7,494 nt of DNA from Aquirhabdus sp. (GCA_030151145.1 JASLEL010000442.1:1-7494), one strand, 5' to 3'. Shown: positions 1 through 5,663, counted from the stretch's first letter. Notes: generated by a model not told the origin, from the letters alone. Numbers and translations: made by a program.

Positions 1-2
1 CC

Positions 3-395
3 GAGCAGTTCCAGTACATCCTGCGCGACGAATCCATGCACCTGAACTTCGGCATCGACGTGATCAACCAGATCAAGATCGAAAACCCGCAGCTGTGGAC
101 CGCCGAATTCCAGCAGGAAGTGATCCAGATGATTCTGGAAGGCGCGACCATCGAGATCGAGTATGCGCGAGACACCATGCCACGCGGTGTGCTGGGCATG
201 AATGCCGCGATGATGGAAGAGTACCTGAAGTTCATCGCCAACCGTCGTCTGACCCAGCTCGGTCTGCCCGAGCAGTATGCCGGTGTCAGCAATCCGTTTA
301 GCTGGATGTCCGAGATGATGGATCTGCGTAAAGAGAAAAACTTCTTTGAGACACGGGTCACTGAGTATCAGACCGGTGGTGCGTTGAGCTGGTAA
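3..395 (+). CDS. nrdB: Class Ia ribonucleotide reductase small (beta, R2) subunit, C-terminal part (5'-truncated by window)
   Basis: The frame is open from base 3 and ends with TAA at 393-395, so 130 C-terminal residues are visible and the start lies outside the window. NrdB houses the diiron-tyrosyl radical cofactor and passes the radical to NrdA, which reduces ribonucleotides to deoxyribonucleotides in the cytoplasm. The visible motif RDESMH (residues 8-13 of the fragment) supplies the Glu and His iron ligands matching E238 and H241 of the E. coli protein. The tail ends in VTEYQTGGALSW. Its tyrosine is the likely radical-transfer residue, and the flexible tail is the part that docks on NrdA. 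An ATG at 36 is internal, not the start. The fragment shows no frameshift or stop. It is the only clear housekeeping gene here and marks the chromosomal side of the junction. Confidence 0.95.
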   Translation, partial: EQFQYILRDESMHLNFGIDVINQIKIENPQLWTAEFQQEVIQMILEGATIEIEYARDTMPRGVLGMNAAMMEEYLKFIANRRLTQLGLPEQYAGVSNPFSWMSEMMDLRKEKNFFETRVTEYQTGGALSW

Positions 396-403
396 GGCCC
401 GCC

Positions 404-430
404 GTCCTAGCGCGACACATAAGATGTCCC
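404..430. repeat. 27-bp direct repeat, copy 1 (transposon-end-like)
   Basis: This 27-base stretch matches 4799-4825 in the same orientation at 26 of 27 positions. It starts 9 bases after the nrdB stop codon. Its core, CGACACATAAGATGTC at 413-428, is also the inverted arm found at 4808-4823. The 50 bases after it resemble those after copy 2 only loosely, with TGACA/TGTCATT-like words at similar spacing. The pair therefore looks like two diverged ends of the same kind of mobile element. The element itself is not identified. Confidence 0.7.
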
Positions 431-481
431 TAGCGGCGCCTTCGATGACATCCGGCGACAAAGTTGTCATTCTGAATCCGC

Positions 482-523
482 ACAACAAAAGAGGCGTCAT
501 TTGTATGACGCCTCTTTTGTTGT
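482..523 (+). terminator. Rho-independent terminator of nrdB, probably bidirectional
   Basis: A perfect 19-bp inverted repeat (482-500 paired with 505-523) surrounds a 4-base TTGT loop. The GC-rich core GAGGCGTCAT/ATGACGCCTC is flanked by A-rich and T-rich arms, so the T-tract is part of the stem in both directions. It lies about 90 bases after the nrdB stop, between the 27-bp repeat and the minus-strand accessory genes. It would also stop leftward transcripts before they run into nrdB from the opposite side. Confidence 0.85.
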
Positions 524-563
524 CAACTGTCACGTCCCGAATAAGGTTTACACATCCCGACGT

Positions 564-779
564 CTAGCGATTGTGATGCAATCCATCGTTAAGCGTATTC
601 AACGCGAATATATCCTTGTCTTTAAATTGACGGAGGTAGATCAAGTCGAAATGACCTATCACAAATTCAGGATCGTTATGGAACTCAGGAATGCTCTACA
701 GTTTTCGAGTACTTAGGCATACATAGTAAATTAGATCGGTGGCGAAGAACTCCTTGTCTCTTTGGGACACTAACCATGT
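564..779 (-). pseudogene. Decayed coding remnant, possibly an orphan immunity gene
   Basis: No family is recognised. On the minus strand one frame is open in two blocks separated by a single TAG (696-698). The upstream block of 27 codons includes WLVSQRDKEFFATDLIYY. The downstream block of 43 codons includes PEFVIGHFDLIYLRQFKDKD and ends at TAG 564-566. Composition is protein-like: aromatic, acidic and Leu/Ile-rich in a patterned way. No start codon with a ribosome site is visible, and a second stop (780-782) lies directly upstream. It sits downstream of the EndoU toxin/immunity pair, where polymorphic toxin loci often keep spare immunity genes. That placement is the only reason for the immunity suggestion. 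Chance openness of the frame is possible. Confidence 0.35.
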
Positions 780-878
780 CTAATTCCCTGCTACTCACAC
801 CAGAGCAGTCGATTAATGAGCTGAGCAGCTACTTCTTGAAACACCACAAAAGCAGAATTCTTTAGGTAATCCCTCCCC

Positions 879-904
879 AAAAAAGCCCCGCATTGCGCGA
901 GACT
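879..904 (-). terminator. Rho-independent terminator of the EndoU toxin/immunity operon
   Basis: Read on the minus strand, AGTCTCGC pairs with GCGGGGCT across a GCAAT loop. The 8-bp stem has two U-G wobbles and runs straight into a run of T. On the + strand the wobbles become A-C mismatches, so it favours leftward transcription. It lies 52 bases after the immunity gene stop, where the operon should end. Confidence 0.75.
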
Positions 905-956
905 CTCTACATCATGATATATTCAGACCATCTATCGATACGATCTATGTCCCAGA

Positions 957-1364
957 CTAAGTCAGATGAACCTCGATTTCCTCGACATGATTCAAATCAG
1001 GACCTTTGCGTAAGAAAGCAATCCATGCTTTCAATACCTGTTCCACACCATCGATGGGCATCACATCGCATTGGCTTTCATCGTAAAAAAAATAACCCAC
1101 GACCTGAAGAGGCTCAATGTCTCCACACCATGAATTAGTAGACCAATCTTCCTCAGGTACTTCACCCCGATTTACAGACTCAAGCTTTTGCAACCCCTCT
1201 TTAGCCCACTCAAGATATGGAAAAGAGCCATTCCCCCCATCATCCGTCAGTAACCATGCCAAACTCCCTCTGAAATCAGCAGGTCTTTCGAGAAATATAC
1301 AACGGGGTCTCATTACCTCGTCATTCCAAGTCGTTGATTTATACCACTCAAATCTAGCCTTCAT
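957..1364 (-). CDS. Putative immunity protein to the EndoU toxin, YacL (UPF0231)-like
   Basis: This 135-aa acidic protein lacks a signal peptide or membrane segment and is therefore probably cytoplasmic. It starts 24 bases after the toxin stop. AGAGGA sits 6 bases before its ATG, supporting the start. The body follows the pattern of the YacL/UPF0231 family: a Leu-rich helix (WAKEGLQKLESV, about residues 53-64), then W..NSW, a strand-rich centre with YFFYDES (about 92-98), and a C-terminal VEQVLKAWIAFL helix (about 107-118). YacL-like proteins are among the immunity families catalogued next to polymorphic toxins. Position makes binding and blocking of the EndoU tip the likely role. The family assignment is from remembered pattern only and is tentative; the immunity role rests mainly on position. 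Confidence 0.7.
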   Translation of the reverse strand: MKARFEWYKSTTWNDEVMRPRCIFLERPADFRGSLAWLLTDDGGNGSFPYLEWAKEGLQKLESVNRGEVPEEDWSTNSWCGDIEPLQVVGYFFYDESQCDVMPIDGVEQVLKAWIAFLRKGPDLNHVEEIEVHLT

Positions 1365-1388
1365 ATTACATCCTCTATCATTAAATCA

Positions 1389-4340
1389 TTACATTACCGG
1401 GTAAACTGTAGTAGGCGTGACAAAGCCTTTTACCTTAACACCGCTTGGTGTAGTCCCTTCCCACATATCATCCTTTGGAATCGCCCCCGGAATGATGGTT
1501 CTTTTTTTATACGCTTCATCGACCTCGACCTTAATGCGATCTTTGCTCCACGAATCAGGGAACATTGTAGATAATCCCTTGCCTTTTTTAGGTAAATATT
1601 TACTAGGATTGTGAGGGTCTTCAACTTCAATTTTGGCCTCATAAACACCATGTTTATCAGGCACCTTTGTCACTTGAACCACTCTCACATTATGACCATG
1701 TATCGAGTGACCTCCTCCGACATTGACTCTCTTCCCGACTCTTCTCACTTCTCCAGGAATGATATGATTGTCAAAGTCGATCGGCGCTGTGACCTTACCA
1801 ACCACTTTTGATGCCGCCTCATTCGCAGCCTTCTGATCCGCAGGAGACATCACCCGTTTAGCGAGCACGAGCGGTGGCTTCGGCCCGACATACTGAACCG
1901 GCGTATAGTTCGGTTTGGTCGTAGATGATGTCACGTGACTAGCTGCTTGAGACGTTTTAGGTGATACAGCAGCATGCGGACTGGCTGCAGGCTTAAGCAC
2001 CTGAGCTGTTTGGGGCAGCTTCGGTTTCGGTGGCACCGCCATCTCAACCTTAGTCCCCGCACGCGCACCCGGTGCAAAGCGTTTCTGGATCAGCCCTGCC
2101 AGATCACCGATCAGCGCATCGCGATGCTCACGGAAAAACTCAGGATCAGCTTGCCCTGTCGCCAGCGCCGCCGCGCCGCCACCCAAGACCTCACCGGTAT
2201 TCTTAAGAATACTCACATAGGGGTTCGACAAAAACTCCTGCTTCGCCAGATCGATCAGCGCATCTCGACGCTCATGGAAATATTCTGGATCATAATGCCC
2301 CGACACCAGTGCCGCCGCGCCGCCGCCTATTAGCTCGCCGATATTCTGGAGAGCTTGCCCAGAAGGATGCGATAAAAACTCCTGCTTCGCTTGATTAACC
2401 AGCGCATCCCGACGCCCACGGAAATATTCTGGATCATAATGCCCCGCCGCCAAGGCCGCAGCGCCACCGCCCAATAGCTCGCCGGTGTTCTTGAGGGCTT
2501 GACCTGTCTGACTCGACCAAAACTCCTGCTTCGCCTGATTAACCAGTGCATCCCGACGCTCACGGAAATGATCCAGATCAGAATGATCAGGCACCAGTGC
2601 CGCCGCACCACTGCCCAATAGCTCACCAGCGCTCTTGAGGATTTGCCCATACGAATGCGACAAGAAAGCCTTTTTGCCCTTATGGATCAGCGTATCGACC
2701 AGATGGGTCGCAAGCGCATGCGCCTTCGCAGGGGTATCCGGTAAGACTCTAGAAAAATCGGGCTTCTGCGCAGGCTGTGCAGATACACCATTACCTTTAA
2801 ATGTAAATCGCCCATTGCCCTGACGTGGATGATCCTCCTCTACAAACTCCGCATCCTGCCCCATTCTCGCAGGCGGCACAGGCAGCGCCCCATCCAACCC
2901 CTGATAACCCGAATTCGGATCACTCACCAGACGCTCACGCTCCTCGCCCGCCGAGATCACCCCACCGTGGATCAACACCTGCGCCGTATCCGCATCACTC
3001 TTACGGACCCGTGCCAGCGCCTCACCATCCAGCTCATACAGAGGCTCATAGTCAAAAGTGATATTGCTGTCGATTTCACCAAACAGATCCAGTTGGATCA
3101 CCTTGAGAATTATTTCGAGTGGATCAGTAAACAGCGCCTCCTGCATCGCATGCACATAGTCATAGAAGACACGGATTTCACTGTCACTGCTGGAGTTCAA
3201 GCCACTCGGTGTAATCCCCAACAGCTTGATCAGCGGAATATGACACGGCGCCGCCATCTGCTCCTGTGCCTGCGCCTGTAGCTTGTCCAGACCCGACAAA
3301 GGCGTGTTGTGCTGAAAGAATTCCTCGGTATCGTGGTTGAGTACCATCAGGCCACGGTTATCACGGGTCTTGTTAAAGAGTTCGGCACGCCGGATCAGGT
3401 CATCGCCATTACCCCCTGCCAGCGTCGCCTGCAGATCGGTCTTGATGCCGGTGATCGAGAAGCTATGCACGAGATCGCTGATCGATTCACTGGTGCGCAG
3501 GAAGCGCTCAACATAGGGCATGAGGAGTTGCGACATGCTGATGCCACCAAAGTTAAAGGCAGGCTTCAGCACATCGGGCAGCGGGTGCGAGATCAGGGTC
3601 AGCAAGCGATCGCTATGCACCTGTTTCCCCATCACAAACCACGACCGAGGATGGAAGAACCATTTATCCGTCGGATCGATCGCGTTGTATTCGACCGGCG
3701 AAGTCCAGATGGCTTCGACGTTTTTAAAGCCTTTGAGACTGCCTTTTTGGATGGCGGCGGGATCGATCAGCAGCGGCAGGTCTTGTTTGTTCTCCTGCCC
3801 TTTGATATCAATAAAGATCTGCGCCCGACCAAAGAAACCATCCTGCTCGGCGGCTTTACGCATCAGGTCTTGTACGCGGTGTTTAATTAAAGCTTGTTCA
3901 ATCGCCGTGACCTTCGTGCGGTCGGTCTGACCGGTGGTCTTGATCTTGATCCATTTGCGCGTCATCTCGACCGCAAGGGTGGTGGTGGGTGCGCGATACT
4001 CCGAGCGCGTCGCCATCTCAGACAAGGTGCCATAGCCAATAAAGCTGTTCATCTCGGTGTAGAAGCTATTGGCGTAGTCGTGGCAGCGGTTATTTGCCGC
4101 ATCCAAAGCCAAGCCCTGACTGCTCTCGGCAAAGCCTTGCGGGATCACGCCGAGAGGCAGTTCAGGTGTATAGAAGCGCGCGTCATGGGCTCGCTCGGCG
4201 ACACCATCGACGGCACGTGGACTGATGTGGGTTGGAGTACGGGCGGGGTGTTCTGGAGCAGCATTGCTCACGCCATGCTTCTTACAGGCATGGCTATCCC
4301 GCCCGAACAGTCTGTTCAGGATAGAATGAAAGATCGTCAT
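1389..4340 (-). CDS. Phage portal (DUF1073-type) fused to a bacterial EndoU ribonuclease toxin, complete
   Basis: This 983-aa fusion has no signal peptide. Residues 1 to about 485 are a DUF1073-type portal, the ring subunit at a phage capsid's DNA entry vertex. Landmarks are MTRKWIKIKTTG (126-137), RAQIFIDI (172-179) and the LLGITPSGLNSSSDSEIR helix-turn (373-390). Residues 500-515 (EEDHPRQGNGRF) match the HPR...G-R-F linker common in phage head proteins. Residues 558-749 are four tandem 48-aa repeats. About 750-850 is a Pro/Ala/Thr/Lys linker. Residues 855-983 are EndoU: DNHIIPGE with His859, GGGHS with His878, Lys919 or Lys921 before STMFPDSWS, W960EG, and the terminal TPTTVYP. These His-His-Lys-Thr/Tyr positions fit the catalytic set of an RNase that would cut cell RNA. 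The ATG has only a weak GGA upstream, and a terminator ends 40 bases before it. Capsid delivery is inferred. Confidence 0.9.
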   Translation of the reverse strand: MTIFHSILNRLFGRDSHACKKHGVSNAAPEHPARTPTHISPRAVDGVAERAHDARFYTPELPLGVIPQGFAESSQGLALDAANNRCHDYANSFYTEMNSFIGYGTLSEMATRSEYRAPTTTLAVEMTRKWIKIKTTGQTDRTKVTAIEQALIKHRVQDLMRKAAEQDGFFGRAQIFIDIKGQENKQDLPLLIDPAAIQKGSLKGFKNVEAIWTSPVEYNAIDPTDKWFFHPRSWFVMGKQVHSDRLLTLISHPLPDVLKPAFNFGGISMSQLLMPYVERFLRTSESISDLVHSFSITGIKTDLQATLAGGNGDDLIRRAELFNKTRDNRGLMVLNHDTEEFFQHNTPLSGLDKLQAQAQEQMAAPCHIPLIKLLGITPSGLNSSSDSEIRVFYDYVHAMQEALFTDPLEIILKVIQLDLFGEIDSNITFDYEPLYELDGEALARVRKSDADTAQVLIHGGVISAGEERERLVSDPNSGYQGLDGALPVPPARMGQDAEFVEEDHPRQGNGRFTFKGNGVSAQPAQKPDFSRVLPDTPAKAHALATHLVDTLIHKGKKAFLSHSYGQILKSAGELLGSGAAALVPDHSDLDHFRERRDALVNQAKQEFWSSQTGQALKNTGELLGGGAAALAAGHYDPEYFRGRRDALVNQAKQEFLSHPSGQALQNIGELIGGGAAALVSGHYDPEYFHERRDALIDLAKQEFLSNPYVSILKNTGEVLGGGAAALATGQADPEFFREHRDALIGDLAGLIQKRFAPGARAGTKVEMAVPPKPKLPQTAQVLKPAASPHAAVSPKTSQAASHVTSSTTKPNYTPVQYVGPKPPLVLAKRVMSPADQKAANEAASKVVGKVTAPIDFDNHIIPGEVRRVGKRVNVGGGHSIHGHNVRVVQVTKVPDKHGVYEAKIEVEDPHNPSKYLPKKGKGLSTMFPDSWSKDRIKVEVDEAYKKRTIIPGAIPKDDMWEGTTPSGVKVKGFVTPTTVYPVM
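2094..2669 (-). repeat. Four in-frame 144-bp (48-aa) tandem repeats in the EndoU fusion
   Basis: The units encode residues 558-605, 606-653, 654-701 and 702-749, each exactly 48 aa with no spacer. Shared positions include F-L/W-S at the start, a GEL(L/I)GGGAAAL core, H-x-D-P-E-Y/F-F, and RRDAL(V/I) near the end. Units 2 and 3 are closest; units 1 and 4 are more diverged, as expected at the edges of an expanding array. The pattern predicts a helix, a Gly/Ala turn and a second helix per unit. I do not recognise the repeat family. The second portal-toxin gene lacks it. Confidence 0.9.
2892..3218 (-). repeat. Portal C-terminal segment shared by both toxin genes, copy 1
   Basis: This stretch encodes residues 375-483 of the EndoU fusion, from GITPSGLN to GYQGLD. 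It corresponds to 7167-7493. Only one amino-acid replacement is seen (Thr405 here, Asn in the other copy), against roughly 38 base differences by hand count, some of them AGC versus TCN serine codons. Similarity ends abruptly after GLD in both genes, marking the boundary between the constant and variable parts. Confidence 0.95.
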
Positions 4341-4380
4341 AAGCGTTCCGACAGGTCGAATGACCCAAGGGTTAAGACAA

Positions 4381-4404
4381 CAAAAAACCGCCTCAGCGGG
4401 CGGT
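4381..4404 (-). terminator. Minus-strand terminator just upstream of the EndoU portal-toxin gene
   Basis: On the minus strand ACCGCC pairs with GGCGGT around a CGCTGA loop, followed directly by TTTTTTG. The T-tract ends about 40 bases before the ATG of the 983-aa gene. It is the second of two terminators in a row and would insulate the toxin gene from leftward read-through. Confidence 0.7.
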
Positions 4405-4444
4405 CATGGCATTGTGGAGAGAGACGATTGATGTCTGACAGGCA

Positions 4445-4476
4445 CAAAAAAAGCCCGACTTTTTCAAGTCAGGCTT
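4445..4476 (-). terminator. Minus-strand rho-independent terminator
   Basis: On the minus strand AAGCCTGACTT pairs with AAGTCGGGCTT around a GAAA loop, an 11-bp stem with one U-G wobble, followed by a run of T. It ends whatever short transcript comes from the 4500-4660 region. A 28-codon frame there (4586-4500, starting MAFLRGDAKNGL) is not recognised and may be chance. Confidence 0.8.
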
Positions 4477-4661
4477 TAAGACACGCGCATGTCAGAGATT
4501 CATCTGGAGTGCTTCGATACGGTCATACTTTCATAGCCTGTGGCCGGCCTCAAGCCGTTTTTTGCATCACCCCTTAAAAATGCCATGCAACAATCGCAAT
4601 TCGAAAACGCTTCGAATCAATTGCCTCGTGCTGAATTGTTATAGCCATAGCGACTTTTCAG

Positions 4662-4823
4662 AAAATGACACGATATGTGACGCTCACAACCAAAAATGAC
4701 AGCTTATGTGTCGTCAAGCCATGTCATCATGTGTCGCTGACGGCACCAAGCTTCTGATTTATCGAAGCCAAAAATGACATCTTATGTGTCGTTCGACGGT
4801 CCTAGTGCGACACATAAGATGTC
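4662..4823. repeat. Cluster of about five 16-21-bp repeats resembling a DDE transposon end
   Basis: Copies share the pattern AAAATGACA-N-N-TATGTGTCG. They lie at 4662-4682 (diverged), 4693-4713, 4716-4736 (mainly its 3' half) and 4771-4791, all in one orientation. One inverted copy lies at 4808-4823. The 4771-4791 copy and the inverted copy form a perfect 16-bp inverted repeat, GACATCTTATGTGTCG, with a 16-base spacer. The left edge on the minus strand, TGTCATTTTCTGAAAAG, is similar to the TGTCATTTTCAGAAG start of Tn5053/Tn402-type ends as I recall it. Multiple transposase-binding repeats near an end are typical of TniA/TnsB/IS21-like systems. The family is inferred. Confidence 0.55.
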
Positions 4824-4825
4824 CC
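4799..4825. repeat. 27-bp direct repeat, copy 2
   Basis: This matches 404-430 in the same orientation at 26 of 27 positions. It contains the inverted copy of the repeat cluster, preceded by the shared word GTCCTAG. With copy 1 it brackets about 4.4 kb that includes the whole EndoU toxin/immunity cassette. Confidence 0.7.
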
Positions 4826-4914
4826 ACGGGACGCTTGATTTGTCATTAGAGGGACAGTAGTTGCCATTCCAGACTGCTGTCCCGACCTGAGATAGCTTGA
4901 CACTTTTTTCACAT

Positions 4915-4945
4915 AAAACGCCCGATGAACCTCATTGGGCGTTTT
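4915..4945. terminator. Hairpin terminator downstream of the small phage-gene operon
   Basis: AAAACGCCCGATGA (4915-4928) pairs with TCATTGGGCGTTTT (4932-4945) around a 3-base loop. The single imperfect position is a G-U pair in + strand RNA and an A-C mismatch in minus strand RNA. The T-rich arm end serves both directions, with GTATTTT continuing on the + side. It lies 123 bases beyond the stop of the 96-aa gene and is the best candidate for ending that leftward operon, though the pairing favours rightward transcription. Confidence 0.65.
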
Positions 4946-5067
4946 GTATTTTAGAGCAAGATGCGGCAGGCGCTAATTATGCATCCCTACAGACTCTGCC
5001 TCGGTAATTCCCTCTCAAAATAGCTAAGATGGATTCAACCGCAGCTAGAAATGGGGGGATGACCTGA

Positions 5068-5358
5068 TCAGCGCAATTTTTTGACTTCCGAGTTATAGAT
5101 CGCCAAAGCAGCAGCTTTCCCCACGGCTTTATTGCCCTCATCATAAGCCTGAAACATCTCCGCCAGCTTCTGATCAATGAAAGCCGCCTTATCCAGATCC
5201 CGCTTCAGACGTGGCTTGATATAAGCCCACTCTTCACGGATATCAGCCATATTCTGCTCATAGGTGGTATATCCCCAGTCGGGATAGTTATCTGGTGCAT
5301 CGGTAATCGCAACAGAAAGACCACCAGCGAAATCTAACAACTTCTCACTTAATGACAT
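5068..5358 (-). CDS. Small phage-like protein of unknown function, 96 aa
   Basis: No family is recognised. The protein has a short hydrophobic-to-Gly segment near its start (LLDFAGGLSVAI, residues 7-18), a Tyr/Trp/Pro-rich stretch (PDNYPDWGYTTYEQN, 22-36) and then mostly helix-forming, charged sequence to the end (KKLR). Its ATG directly follows the TAA of the preceding 81-codon frame with no spacer. AGGAG lies 7 bases before the ATG, so the two genes are translationally linked. It has no signal peptide or clear membrane helix. Placement after a portal gene in the same direction suggests it comes from a phage structural module. A frame overlapping its end stays open for 30 more codons (to 4977). 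Confidence 0.75.
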   Translation of the reverse strand: MSLSEKLLDFAGGLSVAITDAPDNYPDWGYTTYEQNMADIREEWAYIKPRLKRDLDKAAFIDQKLAEMFQAYDEGNKAVGKAAALAIYNSEVKKLR

Positions 5359-5647
5359 TTAGTAACTCCTTTTTCCAGAAAGCATCGGATTAGGTTGCAC
5401 ATTCGACATGGTATTTGCTGGCTGAGCATAAGAACTCATGGGGATCGCGTATGATCCACCCAACTGGGTTGGCCGGATGATGACTTGCACACCCGGTCGA
5501 ATGGCATTCCGTTTGATCAACTGCGGCGTTTGCGCATTCTTGCGTGCCAGCGTCGCACCATACAGATTATAGCCAATCCCATTATCAGGAATGCCGTTTA
5601 GCAATGGAGAAGTAGGCGGCGGTGATGGGCATCAAATAATCCTGCAT
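5359..5647 (-). pseudogene. Small phage-like gene with an apparent 1-base frameshift near its start
   Basis: The long part (5604-5359) encodes 81 residues from a TTG codon and is Pro/Asn/Gln/Ser-rich, with IGYNLYGATLARKNAQ and IRPGVQVIIRPTQLGGSYA as landmarks. The TTG has no ribosome site. The only good start is ATG 5647-5645, 9 bases after GAGGAGG, but it opens a 20-codon frame that stops at 5585. Removing one C from the CCC at 5629-5627 joins them into a 95-residue protein beginning MQDYLMPSPPPTSPLLNG. The simplest reading is a recent insertion or sequencing error; translation with +1 slippage at the CCC is less likely. Function is unknown. The gene is coupled to the 96-aa gene and probably comes from the same phage module. 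Confidence 0.65.
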
Positions 5648-5656
5648 GAAACAGGG

Positions 5657-5663
5657 CCTCCTC
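5657..5663 (-). promoter_or_regulatory. Strong ribosome binding site (GAGGAGG)
   Basis: On the minus strand GAGGAGG lies 9 bases before ATG 5647-5645. It is the strongest Shine-Dalgarno-like match I noticed in the window. It argues that translation of the small phage gene starts there and not at the TTG 43 bases downstream. Confidence 0.6.

Larger units (their letters stand above)
396..956. other. Gene-poor junction between nrdB and the toxin locus
   Basis: These 561 bases hold the first 27-bp repeat, the nrdB hairpin terminator, the minus-strand remnant and the terminator of the immunity gene. A 29-codon frame on the + strand (776-865, starting MSNSLLLTPEQS) has no convincing ribosome site and is not called as a gene. 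No tRNA, CRISPR or intact transposase is visible. Confidence 0.6.
4341..5067. other. Non-coding stretch with terminators and transposon-end-like repeats
   Basis: These 727 bases separate the two portal-toxin cassettes. From left to right they hold two minus-strand terminators, a short unassigned region, a cluster of 21-bp repeats (4662-4823) with the second 27-bp direct repeat, a long hairpin at 4915-4945, and about 120 bases downstream of the 96-aa gene. No transposase or integrase frame is present, so any mobile element here is represented only by its ends. Confidence 0.7.

Noticed and set aside
404..430. Phage attachment (att) site interpretation of the 27-bp repeats
   Set aside because: No integrase or tRNA is present and the repeat core belongs to a multi-copy cluster, so a transposon-end reading fits better.
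501..716. + strand frame of 71 codons starting inside the nrdB terminator hairpin
   Set aside because: The start lies in the terminator loop with no ribosome site, and the minus strand of the same bases reads more like protein.
776..865. + strand 29-codon frame starting MSNSLLLTPEQS
   Set aside because: The peptide is plausible as the first part of a DNA-binding protein, but it is short, lacks a ribosome site and has no matching continuation.
3309..3890. Long + strand frame (193 codons) opposite the portal domain
   Set aside because: It is antisense to a clear portal coding frame in GC-rich DNA, and its translation has no recognisable motif; a shadow frame.
3894..4577. + strand frame of 227 codons spanning the portal gene start and the two terminators
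   Set aside because: Antisense to the portal N-terminus and running through two hairpin terminators; Arg/His-rich composition is typical of shadow translation.
4500..4586. Minus-strand 28-codon frame before the terminator at 4476-4445
   Set aside because: It ends shortly before a good terminator, but there is no ribosome site and no recognised family; kept only as a remark.
4662..4823. CRISPR array
   Set aside because: Repeat spacing is irregular, the copies vary and one is inverted, and no cas gene is visible.
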